DNA of 64,000 nucleotides from Ceratopteris richardii (Eukaryota; Streptophyta; Polypodiopsida; Polypodiales; Pteridaceae): NCBI GenBank assembly GCA_020310875.1, contig CM035414.1, forward strand, positions 192,665,803 to 192,729,802. The letters are read 5' to 3'. This document shows, one piece after another, positions 45,009 to 57,100 of this stretch. A model generated the notes under the pieces. The model ran no database searches, was not told the DNA's origin, and saw only the letters and a list, made by a program, of their open reading frames with translations. Position 1 is the stretch's first letter. Each line of letters opens with the position of its first letter. Made by a program: the position numbers and the translations under genes.

Positions 45009-45230
45009 AGACTCCAGTATTTTCGGTAGGACAGCTTGTTCTTTTTTACAATGCGAAGTCCAATAGATCAGCACGAAAATTCAAGCTACGTTGGTTCGGT
45101 CCATTCAAGATTTCAGAACAAGTTGGTCCGGCTACTTTTCGATTGACTACATTGACTGGACAACCACTTCCAAAAGCGATAAACGGTTCTAAGCTACGAC
45201 CGTATCAAGTAACGTCACCTCGGCTATAAC
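45009..45230 (+). pseudogene. V integrase C-terminal GPF module, second frameshift
   Basis: In a different phase from 44118-45008 the sequence encodes a typical end-of-integrase module (VFSVGQLVLFYNAKS, RKFKLRWFGPFKISEQV, GSKLRPYQV) ending at TAA near 45228. The phase change lies at the TTTAAAG around 45004-45012. Confidence 0.85.
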
Positions 45231-45284
45231 AAGGATATACTGAGATGGCGACTCAGGAAGCGCACACTTACACAGAACCGTGTT

Positions 45285-45698
45285 GTGACTACAACCGATA
45301 CTACATTACAGGATGATGAAGATGACTCAAGAACTTCGGCAACATCACCAGGTCTGCATAACAACATATTATTTTCCACAGAATTCAAAATAAAGTTTGA
45401 CATCTATTCAAGGGGAAATGAGAACGGGTTACGGAGGATCGGACTCCTACAGTTTGCTAAGTTACCCTGGGAACAGTGGACAGGTAACGACGATGCAGAG
45501 AATCAGTTACACGTTATGCGACAAACAGAAGGTTTTCTTGAAAATCAGCCAGCTGGTGATAGGACACTGTATGGTTACATGGCTTCTGCAGAAGACATGG
45601 ATATTTTCAACAAGTATGACACAAATATATCAAAGATGGTAAAAACACGTACAAACTTTCAAGAAGAAGAGGATTCAACAGCACAGAGGGTACTTTGA
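45285..45698 (+). CDS. Extra ORF between V integrase and 3' LTR
   Basis: A 137-codon open frame that continues upstream without ATG (first marked start is GTG), so the true start is unclear. Its product is acidic, with a central stretch FSTEFKIKFDIYSRGNEN and LPWEQWTGNDDAENQ. I recognise no family: there are no membrane spans as in env-like proteins and no RNase H motif as in Tat-lineage additional RNase H. A short frame from ATG 45245 (MATQEAHTYTEP) lies just upstream in another phase, so the locus may be a decayed longer gene. Its position, after pol and before the LTR, is where plant Gypsy elements carry accessory genes. Confidence 0.5.
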   Translation: MTTTDTTLQDDEDDSRTSATSPGLHNNILFSTEFKIKFDIYSRGNENGLRRIGLLQFAKLPWEQWTGNDDAENQLHVMRQTEGFLENQPAGDRTLYGYMASAEDMDIFNKYDTNISKMVKTRTNFQEEEDSTAQRVL

Positions 45699-45991
45699 TT
45701 CCATAGACGAAGCGCTTAAAGCACATGATCAAGAGGGTGGGTCCAGCATATAAGAAAGCGGGACTTCATAAAAAGGCAACTAGACCAGCTATACGAGTTT
45801 GAGGAAGTTCTGGAGAAAGAGACGACCTATCACGTACAGTGACACATTCGGGATTGAAAGATATTTGCTGAATCACCAGCAGGATATGGACATTATGAAC
45901 GATTAGCCAAAGTCTTTCTGATGCATGTAAAGAAAGAAAACAGTGGGATAGCCCCAGGCAAAAGGATATCACCTACAGTATTGCACTTGCG

Positions 45992-46016
45992 GGTTCGAGT
46001 CCACCGTGCGTGCCAG
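45992..46016 (+). other. tRNA-like B-box abutting V's 3' LTR
   Basis: GGTTCGAGTCC at 45992-46002 fits the pol III B-box consensus GGTTCGANTCC at every position and is followed by ACCGTGCGTGCCAG, which runs directly into the LTR at 46017 and includes a CCA. No complete cloverleaf could be built: the T stem pairs poorly and no A-box of good fit lies at the right distance. No polypurine tract is present at the LTR edge; the nearest purine-rich run is AAAGAAAGAAAACAGTGGGA at about 45929-45948. Confidence 0.6.
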
Positions 46017-47067
46017 TGTTACAAGGCTGACGGAGCGAGACAACCGCAACCGCAGAAGAAGGATAAACAAGAATTGTGGCTAAAATGACGGAGATGCAGG
46101 AAATTACGCAAGAGTCGGTAGATGAAGAATGCAAAAGCAATAAAAAGCAGAAGACAGAAAGAGAGAAAGGTCATCGCTTCGTTAGATTGGTGGAGCAGAA
46201 TTTACTGTGTTAAACAGAATCTTGGAGTGATAGTTAACAGGAATTTATTTGAGAGAGACAGAAGGTTAGATACGTCTCTGTTCTGTTGAGCACTGTAGTG
46301 AATAGGGTTGATCACATCGAGAACTGAAGTATTCAGAGATTGCGAGTATCATATTTTAAGACTGTGTATGAGATATTGTTGAGTACATTGAGTACTGTTT
46401 CATTTTATTCATATTTAATTATTCTGCTATTCTCTGGTTGAACTGATTCCCATTCGGTAGTTTTGTGTTGTGAGTCTATTTGATGATCAGTTATATATGA
46501 TTCTGTATTTCTCGGCTGTGAGATTGTGTGTTTGTTGTCCTGCGTGAGACTGTGTAAGGACAAAGTTTAGTACCTTTTCGGTTAAGTGACCAGGTTATAT
46601 ATAATAATCGGCGATCAGTGAGTATTCGACAAGGATCTGTGTGTAGACAGAAGTTAATTACGGTAGAAATCTGTGACTCGAGTCAGTATACGCAAAGTTT
46701 GAAGTAATCTCGATCCAAGTTGTCTGTGTATTTTTTGTCCGGTGTGTTTATTTGTCACATGGAATCGTCTTATTGAGAAGTATTTAATTATTGAGAAGAG
46801 CGTATTCTCGTAGTTGTAAGTTACGGCAAAACCACGGTGTTACTACCATAGCATATTCAGTCCGAATATTCTAACACTCATCGTGCCGAAGAGTAGTCAA
46901 TATTCAAACTCACTCACTGTGTTAAGACGTGAAGGAATACTTGCGATTGTGTAAAGGATTGGGAAAATAGTACAGGGCCTCTGTCTAACAGACCCCTACC
47001 ACTCCCAAGAACCCGAGGACCCAATAATACTCGTCCGAAAGTTGGATTGAAGTATTATCGTTTAACA
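46017..47067 (+). repeat. V 3' LTR (1051 bp)
   Basis: Full-length partner of 38412-39462. Its end TTTAACA is followed by CTTT and the resumed W coding sequence. Confidence 0.95.
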
Positions 47068-49852
47068 CTTTCTTACCATTTGGTTTAGGTACAAGTTCCC
47101 ATGTCTTGTTCTCCTCTAGTGCATTGAACTCTTCCTTCATTGCTTCTTCTCATTGCTTCTTACCTTTAGCTTCATCATAGTTCTGAGGTTCTTCATCATC
47201 TTTGACCATATATGCATAGTTCTTCTGAGTTATGTAAGAATTATCATAAGAATACGTTTCTGGTTGTCTTCTAGTCCTGTTTGACCTTCTTGGTTCACAT
47301 TCTTCATACGTGTCTGGATGCACCTCTTCATCAAATATAGGAGCTTCTTCATTCCTTTTTGTTAATCCACTTCTGGATGTACTTGCTTGCATATAGCCTT
47401 CATCTTCATTTACCTGCACAATTGACTTTCCTTTCTCACATCTTCTTACCTCTTCTTCAAATTCTTCAGTTGTATGACTTTGATCTGCATACCAACTTTT
47501 CTGTTCATCAAATGTAACATCTCTAGAAACAATAAACTGTTTGCTTAGAGGATTCCACAACCTGTAACCCATCTGCTTTTCATCATAACCAATGAAGATA
47601 TATTTTTCTTCCTTTGGTTCAAGTTTATGTCTAAGTTGTGATGGCACATAAGCATATGCAATTGATCCAAACACTTTACAATGATATAGTGTTGGTTTCT
47701 TACCCCACCAAGCTTCATATGGAGTCATTCCATTGAGAGCTACACATGGTAATCTATTCACAAGATATGTAGCTGTATTTACAGCCTCAACCCAAAGATA
47801 ATTTGGACAACTCTTCTCCTTCAGCATAGCTCTAGGAAACTCAACCAAAGTCCTATTCCTTCTTTCTGCTACACCATTTTGTTGTGGTGTATACCTGCAA
47901 GTTATTTCTCTCTTAATACTTGCATTCCAAAGATAATCATTGAACTCTTGGGAGAAGTATTCTCCCCCTCCATCAGACCTCAGTCTCTTAAACTTTTGAC
48001 CTGTGACTCTCTCTGCATATGCATGAAAATGCTTGAAAGCTCCAAACACTTCTGATCTTTCCTTCAAAACATATAATGTTATCCATCTTGTAGCATCATC
48101 AATGAAAAGAGCATAGTACCTTGAACCACTGATAGATCCTTCTTTTGTTGGTCCCCATACATCTGTATGAATGAGCTCAAGTACTCCATCATGTTTGAAT
48201 CCTTTCTTTTGAAATGGTAACCTGTGTGCTTTTCCCATTTGACATGCTTCACATTTATAAACCATATGTTGACTTTGCACATTTGGTAATCCTAGTACAG
48301 AGTGATTAGCAACCATAGCTTTAATTCCTCTTTCATTGAAATGACCTAATCTCTTATGCCAGAGATCAAGTTCTGTAATCACTGCTTCACCATGTGTGAG
48401 CAAAGCTTGACCAATGTTCCCTTGCACTCTTAAAGTAAAGAGTCTACCTTCTTTCTTACCAGAGACAATCTGATTATATCCATTCTCTAGATCTTCAACA
48501 AATACTCCTTCATTTGTAAACCTGACTTGAAAACCTTTTTCAACTATCTGTCCCACACTAATCAAGTTTTTAGGTATTGTGGGAACATACAAAACATTGG
48601 TTAGCAAATCTGCTCCACTCTTGCATTTCACTTTTCCAATTGAATGTACACTATGTCTTGTATTATCACCTGTTTGAACGGTGTGACTAGAAATGCCTTT
48701 TTCCAATTCTGACATCAATTCTATGTTTCCTGACAAATGATTAGAACATCCAGAGTCAATATAAAATACCTTTAGATCTTCTTTATCTGATGTGCTGATT
48801 GAATTCATCATCAATGATGTATGAATTTCATTCTGTGTGTCATTTGCATAGTTGTAGTAGGTGGTGTTGTAGGATTGATTCTGTCCCCAACTTCTTCCTC
48901 CACCTCTACCATAGCCTCCTCTTGGATTTTGTCTACCTCTTTGAAAATTACTTTGATATCTTCCACCTCGACCTCTGCTATTGTTGTTTTGATTCTGGTT
49001 TGATCCTTGTTGGTTGTGTCAACAATCATGAGCCATATGATTACTCAATCCACAGATCCAACAAGCCTTCTTGTTGTTATTTTGATTACCTCTTCCTCTT
49101 CCAAAAGCTCTTGGTCTTCCTCTGCCAGTGCCTTTACCTCTTGCATAATAAGCTTGAGAACTCGACTCCTCTTCATCCTTTGCTTTACCTTTATCTCCTT
49201 TCTTCTTGTTCTTCATGTACATTGCAGAACTTTGTCCTTTATCTCCATCTCCCTTCAAGTCTTGCTCATATGTGACCATCAAACCAAGTAATTGATTTAA
49301 ATCTAGAACATAATGATTTAATGAAAGTTCTGTTGATAAGACAAAAGGTTTCCACCTTTCATCCCCTCTCAATCCTGCAAGTAGTTGAGCAATCAATCTG
49401 TAATCTTCAACATCTTCATCTATGGATCCAAGACTATCTGCTAGATCCTTCATCTTAGTGACATAATCACTAATACTTTGACTTGGCTTCTTCTTGAATG
49501 TTGTAAACTCTGACCAGAGACTTGCTTTCCTTGCTTTAGTGGTACTTTGGAAATGATACTCCAATGCATTCCATATATCTTCAGATGATTCCAATCCTCT
49601 GATGTGTGGTAGCAAATGATCAGAGATTGTATTGTAGATGTAAGCTTTTGCACTTGCATCCTTCTTCTTCCAATGCTTTAAAGCATCAAGTTCCTCTTTC
49701 TTTGGTCAGCTTTCATCTTCGAATACTGGCTTCTCTTCTTCACCTGTAACATATATCATGAGATCCTTACTCATAAGTAAGGCTTCCATTCTCATTACCC
49801 ATGCGGGATAATTATCTCTGTCCAATTTGTCAATGGAGATATGATATGCCAT
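47068..49852 (-). pseudogene. W gag, protease and integrase remnant
   Basis: From the ATG at 49852 leftward: gag (ISIDKLDRDNYPAW), an in-frame TGA near 49707, the rest of UBN2 gag (LPHIRGLESSEDIWNALEYH), zinc knuckle CWICGLSNHMAHDC (about 49065-49022) followed at once by TGA, an RG/Asn-rich linker, then a long open stretch (48814-47150). That stretch holds protease FYIDSGCSNHLSG, GAG-pre-integrase (WHKRLGHFNERG, CEACQMGKAH), integrase (LIHTDVWGP, RLRSDGGGEYFS, QNGVAERRNRT: D, D, E all present) and the post-integrase linker. A TGA near 47153 and the V insertion close it. The downstream reverse transcriptase is at 36999-38411. Confidence 0.93.
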
Positions 49853-50049
49853 ACTCCTTCCCTTCTACTGCAACCTGTGAGCTTAAAGGATAAAGGATAG
49901 TACCTTTTGAAGTTCTTTGTGTATGAGAATACTTTGAAAGTAAAATTTTGATGCCTTGTGTCTTTGAATGCTTCACCTTTCAAACTTTAATGGAAAACTT
50001 TCCAAAACTTCTCGTACCTTTGCCACCTTCTGCTCTTTAGGACCTTTCT

Positions 50050-50061
50050 ACTCTGATACCA
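50050..50061 (-). other. W primer-binding site
   Basis: The minus strand reads TGGTATCAGAGT, one or two bases from the U and T sites, with two bases between it and the 5' LTR. Confidence 0.85.
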
Positions 50062-50063
50062 CT

Positions 50064-50474
50064 TGTTGATGTGTAAAACACCACAAGAAATGAATTAATG
50101 TGACACTAAAACACTTCTATGGTCACCATCAACTCATTGCCACTTCAAACTTTGAGAAATGATAGCCGAAACCAAGAACTTTACTTCTTCAGTTTTTTTT
50201 AGTCACTGAAATGACATACCTTCAGTATTTTGCTAATTTCTCTTAGGTCAAATATTATTTCTCGAAGAACTTTTATAGGCTGAAACTAGAAGAGTAGAGC
50301 TTTCCAACAAGCTATCATATGCACGAAACGAATCTATAGAACTCACGTTATGGCCTTCACAAGATGACCTTGTATGACTTTCCAAAATTGGAAATTTTGC
50401 CTGTTTTAGTAAATTTCGCTGTCTAAAAATAAAAATTCGATGCCTAGCATCGACTTGCAACCAAAAGTCGATGC
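50064..50474 (-). repeat. W 5' LTR, truncated (411 bp)
   Basis: Matches 35892-36302 of the left LTR, then stops. The break falls after the left arm of hairpin P2 (AAAGTCGATGC at 50464-50474), at the hairpin tip. The missing ~660 bp would contain the TATA box and the remaining hairpins. Gypsy S sequence follows directly. Confidence 0.92.
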
Positions 50475-51886
50475 CACTTTGGAACTTAAAAATCCATATA
50501 GAAATAAAGACACTTGTTTGGCTAGTGTGGGTAACTCGGGAATAGGGCATCTCTCTAGATGCTATCTAAATTGTCTACCTGCAACCCAAACTCTATGAAT
50601 TAGGGATGAGGTATTGTGTCAGATGCCACTCTTGGAGAACTCAATTATGAAGGCTTCCAATAGTTGGTCTATGTTTCTAAATTGTTGTTGATGTAATGGT
50701 TGAAACCAAGTCAAGGTTGTGTTCTTGAGACTCAGACCAAAAGCACTATATTGAGTGAACATGTCATCAACTTGTTCAGCTTTCAATACTTGTCTAAACT
50801 CTACTATGTGATCGTATGGGTCTCCTATGCCATCGAAATAATTTTTCATGGACTTAACCAACTACGTAGGCCTCAGGATCTTGGGATGTTCTCTGGGTCT
50901 TGGTAGAGGAAGTTCATCTGCACCTCTTTGAAGTCTTGGGCCTCTATGCCTCTCCTGATATGTCCTATCTATCTCTATTCCTGATCCACCTCTTCCTAAA
51001 GGGTTGTCAAAACTCACTTTCGATGTCTGTCTAGCTCTTTATCTTTGGGTTCCATGAGCCTGGGATGATCTTGCTCCTTGGAGGCCATGGAAAACATTCG
51101 ATCTTGGTGGAGGGAAGATAAGTTTGCCCTTATAGGTGTAGGCATACATACCCTGCTCCATAACTAGTAACATCCTCTCTGAAGTGTTATCTAGATAGGC
51201 AACCTTGCCTGGTGTCTTTGGGTCTTCAAATTCATAAATGATGACTGATCCAACTTCATTAGGTTGGTCAGGTTTAAGCCTCCAAAATGCCTCATCAGTG
51301 CTCCTATTCGAGAATAACTCTATGCTCTTATTGTCTTGGGAGATCCACTCTAGAGTGATCACTCTAGTCAAGACGGATTTACTTCTAGGTGTCCTAGGTT
51401 CTCCTTCTAGGGTTCCTTGCTCTAGGTCTTCCATTTTTGTTTCAGGAATGAAAATTCCAAACTCATCTATCCCGTGGGGTAAGCTTGTGACCACATATAT
51501 GGTTCCCTCTTTATCAATGTATGAGCCTTCTTCAAACTTGATCATAGGGTGTTCAAGTCCCACAACCTGATCCGAATTCGTAAGTTGGACAATTGAGACC
51601 TTCTCAAACCATCCTCATAAATGCAAGCACCTATTCAATCGGTCCTAATATATTCCAATTGAGTCTTATATGGCCCTTCTAGTTTTTTTAGGTATGCAAC
51701 ACGAGAACCATTAGTTGGCCTCTCCATACTACACAACATCTCTGAGTCATTAGTTTCTTAACTCAACATGTAGGGATAGTCACCGAGTTGTTGGGCCCAT
51801 GACCTAGCTGTGTGATTGACACTAGCCTCAAATGATCTGATGCTTTGTCTATCTTGGCTTAGATGTTTTCTTGATCCAAGGTTCAT
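50475..51886 (-). pseudogene. Gypsy S: gag N-terminal half
   Basis: The ATG at 51886 opens MNLGSRKHLSQDRQS and aligns with the start of R's gag at 63646; a stop appears after about 45 codons. A clean stretch at 51563-51039 encodes a domain I do not recognise (GLEHPMIKFEEGSYID, YVVTSLPHGIDEF). At 50861-50619 is a Retrotrans_gag-like helix region (FDGIGDPYDHIVEFRQVL, LSLKNTTLTWFQPLH), so gag here has an N-terminal extension of about 300 residues before the usual capsid-like domain. The copy is cut at 50475 by the W insertion; its zinc knuckle and protease are at 33053-35891. Confidence 0.72.
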
Positions 51887-53055
51887 AAGCCTTATGGATT
51901 AACCTAGTTTTCCCAAGTATAACCATGATGTTGTGTTCCTTTGTATCACCCACTTGTCCTTTTTATATTTTAATTTGATTTTCACTTCTTTTCCACTAAT
52001 TCGTGTCGTTATGAGCACTTAATGTTTTATTGTCACTCAAAGTGTGATTGTTTAGTTTCTGTTCTTTTCCCTTAGGGTTTGCAACAACATTATCTTAGCT
52101 ATGCTTGAACTTGAGTAATTAGGGTTTCTCATACTTGATTCCTCCTTAGCATCATCCTAATTATTACTACCACTAATCACACTTAGCCTATACTAGAAAT
52201 TGACTCAAGGGGTTGAGAGTTCTTCCAACCTCGACTCTAGTGTTGCAGAAAGTATGTTGATGTCCAATAATCATGCTCCCAAACCTTGCTTTGTTCCGCA
52301 CTTTACCTTGCTCTAGACACCCCTGAATGGTTCTTAGTGGACTTGTAAAAGTCCCAAGTTTAGATCAAGCTTTAACTTTAATCTATTTGACATAAAATTT
52401 TTATTCATGCATTTTTTTAAAGACCCATTTTTCCCCTTGTATTGCTGAAAAATCCCCTTGCCTTCCTAATCCCACTTGAAGGTCAACTCCAGAGCTCAAA
52501 AATTAGATTTTGGATGAAAAATTTATGTCAATCTAGGCTCTTGGGGTCAAAGAGACAAACAAAACCTCTCGGGATATTTATGTGCTTGTTTAAGGCAATC
52601 GTGATTGTGCGAAAATGTCATGTCTATCTAAGATAACTGTGATGTTATGAGAAAATCTAAATGTTGTGACAACCATAGAATTGCAATTTTGTGAAAGTTA
52701 GACAATCGCAATAATGTGAGACAATCACAATATTGCGACAACTAGAGAATTGCAATTTTGTGAGAGTTAGACAATTGCAATGTTCTGAGATAGTCGCAAT
52801 GTTGTGACAACCAAGGAATCATGATTTTGTGAGAGTTAGAGAATTGTGATGCTGTGAGACAATCACGATGTTGTGACAACCAAAGAATTTTTATTTTGTG
52901 AGATTCAGACTATCGTGATGTCATGAAAACTAGAGAACCACGATTTTGTGAAAGGTTTTAGCTAAGAACTTCCAATAGTAAGATGATTGTGATGCTAAAA
53001 GAACATTTAATTTTCCATAAAGTCACGTTTTTTTGAGAGTCTTGGCAGGAAATTC
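51887..53055 (-). other. Gypsy S leader, inner part, with tandem array
   Basis: This is homologous to the R leader: for example the stretch around 52150-52210 (minus sense TCTAGTATAGGCTAAGTG) matches TCCTAGCCTAGGCTAAGT near 63330-63347. No gene is visible. It contains the array at 52591-52980 and ends at the T insertion. Confidence 0.7.
52591..52980. repeat. Degenerate ~69-bp tandem array in the S leader
   Basis: About four to five imperfect units of roughly 69 bp, themselves built from shorter words such as AATCGCAATNTTGTGAGA and TTGTGACAACC. Units differ by many transitions, so the array is old. Its gag-proximal end is about 705-710 nt from the gag ATG. Confidence 0.8.
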
Positions 53056-54111
53056 TGTTGGGATAGATGGATGGATGCTCCAAGAGACTGAGTAGGTACT
53101 GCTACTCCTGCTTTGTACCAGCCCTCTTTTGCTTCAAAGTTGATAAGTAGACCTTCTTAGCTTTCCAATAACACCAAGAAATGGCCTATGTACTTTGGAA
53201 GTGATGTGTGTAATGATTGAACCAAAACAGATAACTTTAAAGTTCACAAACTCAAGAAAACCTTCTATTTATGTCTTGACACCTACTGAATGTTCTCCTC
53301 AGTGTGACCAACACAGTAGAAATTGATAAAATTCCTTCTAGGGGTATTTAAGTAGCTTAGTAAGCTACCATTTGCAAGTGAAATGATGTAAGAAGATAAA
53401 CTATGCTAAGAGAAATCAATTTAGCAAGTTTAGCTATACCCCCGACTTTTTAGGACTATAGCAAAAATTGACCAGAGTTCACCTCGACACAAATTTCTCT
53501 GAAATGGCTAAATAGAATTACTTCAAAATTTGATAGTATGTAGATGACTTTGAGCTGAATCCAACAAGCTTTGAATCACTTAATTGGGTGAAGTATTGAC
53601 CGAGATATGCCCTTGACAAGTTGACAGACTTTTGAGTAGACTAACAGAGAACTCAGAGATGAAATGATGTAAATGTATCTATTAATAAACACTTGTATAC
53701 AATCCCATTGGCATGAACAACATTGCCTAATGGTGTAGAGAGGTGTAGGCCATAGTATAGTCCTCACACACACTCAAAATGAGTAGAATGAGGCTCGGGA
53801 ATGATCTCTCTACCCGCGACTTTTCATGTTCACTTTTATATGTAATGAGCAAAGATTTGAATTCAAATTCAAATTTTGGCTCCCTATGATCAAGCTCCTA
53901 AATGCTTGGAGATATTCCTTCAATCAAATGAACTACTTTTCCACGACTCACTTTGGTAGGTGATTACAAAAGATTTTAAGTCGATTTGACTTTTACAATG
54001 AGGTAAAAGTGGTAATTAACCACTAGCATATGTTCCTATGCTTCTTCATGTATGTGTAGACTTTAATGCATCCTTTGAGCCAAATGTGTAGGCTTGCAAT
54101 TTACACCAACA
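53056..54111 (-). repeat. T 3' LTR (1056 bp)
   Basis: Starts TGTTGGGATAGATGG and ends TACACCAACA; the polypurine tract (GGGGGAGCT on the minus strand) adjoins at 54112-54120. Confidence 0.95.
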
Positions 54112-54152
54112 GCTCCCCCTCAAGCCAAACATTTTGGCTTAAGTCTTCATCT

Positions 54153-57100
54153 TCAATCGTCAAGTATATCCTGTAATCCAATCATGGATTTGAACCTGCA
54201 AAGTTTTGTTCCATCCAAAGCTTTAGTCAACAAATCTGCACATTGCATGTTGGTTGATACATAGGTAAGTTGAATGTCCTTGCTTATCAACTTCTCTCTC
54301 ACATAATGATAATGGACCTCTATGTGTTTGGTCCTAGCATAATAGATAGGATTAGCTGCAAGGTGAAGAGAAATTGTATTATCTCCAAAGATAATTGGTG
54401 ACCTAGTAAACAAACCCAATTCTGTATACAAAAGCTTAATCCAAATTGCTTCTTGTGTGGCATTAGCCAGTCCTCTATACTCTGCCTCTGTGGAAGAAAA
54501 AGCAACAGTAGGTTGCTTCTTTGAAGACCATGAAATTGGTTTTTCACCTGCAAAAGAGATATATCCAGAAGTGCTCCTCCTATCATCCTTGCATCCTGCC
54601 CAATCTGCATGTGAATAAATTTTGATATCAATATCTGAAGTGTAAGGGAAATACAAACCATGGTTCTGTGTACCCTTGAGATACTTCAAGATTCTCTTGG
54701 CAGCCTCTAAGTGAGGTATCCTTGGCTTGTGCATAAATTGACTTAGCACACTTACTCCATATGCAATATCAATTCTTGTAAGAGTAGCATAGTTCAAGCT
54801 ACCCACGATACTTTGATAACCTCTAATGTCTTTGACTTCATCACCTTCATGGGCACTTAGTTTTAGGTTTACCTCCATTGGAGTGCTTGCTACTTTAGCA
54901 TCATGCAAGTGAAACTTCTTCAACATATCTTCTATGTATTTTTTCTGAGTAATGTATATCCCTGAACTAGTGTAGACTAATTCAAGCCCCAAAAAATACT
55001 TCAATAAACCAAGATCATTGATCTTGAACTCCTTCATCATTTGGCTTTTGATATACCTGATTCCATTGACATCATTACCTGTAATGACGATGTCATCAAC
55101 ATAAACACAAAGGTATATTACCTCTGAATTACTTCTCTTGATGAACAGAGAAGTGTCAGCCTTGCTCATGACAAAACCTTGGTCTTGGAGATATGTAGTT
55201 AACCTGTAATTCCATGCCCTAGGTGCCTGCTTCAATCCATATAATGCCTTTTTTAATTTGCAAACATAGTTACCTTCTTAGGGTCCTCATAGCCAGGAGG
55301 TTGTGACATATATACCTCCTCTGAAATCCATCCATTCAAGAAAGCATTCTTGACATCCAATTGGTACATATTCCAATTCTTTGATGCAGCCACACTTACC
55401 AACACTCTGATTGTTGGCATCTTGGCCACAGGTGAGAATGTCTCCTCATAGTCAATGCCTTGGGTTTGTGCAAAAGCCTTGGCTACCAATCTGGCTTTGT
55501 ACCTATTAATTGTTCCATCAGAATTTCTTTTCAACTTATAGATCCATCTGGATCCTATTACCTTCATAGAGTCCTTCTTAGGTACTAACTCCCATGTGTC
55601 ACTCTCCTTGAGTGCTCCAATATCCTCATCCATAGCTTCTTTCCATTCTGATTTGGTTATTGCTTCTTCATATGAACCTGGTTCTTCATTTGACAAATCT
55701 TTGGCAAGATAAACTGAATGTTTAGTAACAAGAGATGTATCATACCCGTATCTGATAGGTTTTTTGCTTTCTCTTTGAGATCTTCTGATTGATTGAGTTG
55801 AAGATTCAGGTATGTATTCAAGATTCTTCATCTTCATTTTGCCCTTGGACTTCCATGCCTTGAATTCTTCAAGGTCGATAGTGTCTTCATCATCTGAACT
55901 TGAGTCTTCATTCTGAGTAGGTTCCTCCTTTGCAAGTTTTGGAAATTCCTCTTCCAAATTATAGGGTAGTTTAACCTTCCTGCATTCATTCTCATACCAA
56001 GAATCATTTTCATCAAAGATCACATCTCTGCTTACCATAAATCCCTTATTGGTAGGATTATAAAACCTGTAACCTTTTTTATTTAAATCATACCCAATAA
56101 AACTGCATTTTTCAGCCTTTGGGTCTAGCTTACCTCTTATCTGAGAAGGAATGTGCACATATGCTACACATCCAAATATTTTGCAGTGATCTAATGATGG
56201 TCTCTTACCATGCCATGCTTCATAGGGTGTCATACCATCAAGTGACTTAGATGGTAACCTGTTTATGAGGTAAGTGGCAGTAGAAACACTCTCTGCCCAT
56301 AGATAGTTAGGTAACTTCTTCTCATTAAGCATAGATCTAGCTGTCTCAACAATTAACCTATTTCTTCTCTCAACTACCCCATTCTGTTCAGGAGAATACC
56401 TTATGGTTATCTCTCTTTTGATACCTCTGTCCTACAAGAAGTCTTCAAATTCATTGGAGAAGTACTCACCTCCTCCATCTAACCTTAGCCTCTTCGAATT
56501 CCTTCCTGTCAATTTTTCAACTAATGCAAGATATTTCTTAAAACAATTAAATACCTCATCCTTGTGCTTCATGAAGTATAATACAGTCCATCTGCTATAA
56601 TCATCAATGAAAGACACATAGTACCTTGAACCTGAGACTGAGGGGTCTTTGCTTGGTCCCCATACATCAGTGTGTACAAGCTCTAGGTAGTCTTCATGCA
56701 TATATCCTTTCTTGGAGAAGGGTAACCTGTGAGACTTACCAAATTGACAAGCACCACACTTGTAAATCATATGTTGCTTGGATACATTAGGTATCCCAAG
56801 AACACATTGGTCCCTGCACATTTGTTTCAAGGTTCTTTCTCCTATGTGCCCTAACCTTTTGTGCCAAATCCCAAGCTCTGAAAGTGTTTGATCTTTATAA
56901 CTGTATAGTGCAATATTCTTTGTATCTTCCAACTCAAAAGTGAAAAGTCTACCTGATTTTTCTCCTTTAGCAATCCTCTTGAACCCATGTCTTGGGTCTT
57001 CCACAAATGCTCCATATTGATTGAATCTGACCTGCAAACCTTTCTCCACAATCTGACCAACACTCATCAAATTTTTTGTAATGGTTGGTACATAGAGTAC

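Larger units (their letters stand above)
38412..47067 (+). mobile_element. Ty3/Gypsy element V, inserted in W
   Basis: A complete 8656-bp plus-strand insertion with 1051-bp LTRs that differ at 10 positions by eye. The LTR tips are TGTTA...TAACA. The flanks share CTTT (38408-38411 and 47068-47071), or ACTTT if the last LTR base belongs to the target. W's polyprotein reads on across the two flanks. The interior has a primer site, one long gag-protease-RT-RNase H ORF, an integrase in another frame, and 770 nt of extra sequence before the 3' LTR. Two frameshifts make this copy defective. Confidence 0.95.
35892..50474 (-). mobile_element. Copia W, inserted in S and interrupted by V
   Basis: A minus-strand Copia of the same general kind as U. 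The 3' LTR is 35892-36962 (1071 bp) and the 5' LTR remnant is 50064-50474 (411 bp). The coding region is split into 36999-38411 and 47068-49852 by Gypsy V. The shared part of the LTRs differs at roughly 20 positions, so W is clearly older than U and V. The 5' LTR has lost its outer portion, including the TATA box, so this copy has no promoter of its own. Confidence 0.93.

Noticed and set aside
45285-45698. Envelope-like gene of V
   Set aside because: No signal peptide or membrane span, and the product is short and acidic.
45940-46016. Complete tRNA gene
   Set aside because: Only the B-box fits; acceptor and T stems do not pair well and the A-box is poor.
48799-49291. Plus-strand frames with Cys/Ser-rich products
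   Set aside because: They are the antisense of W gag (RG-rich linker and knuckle).
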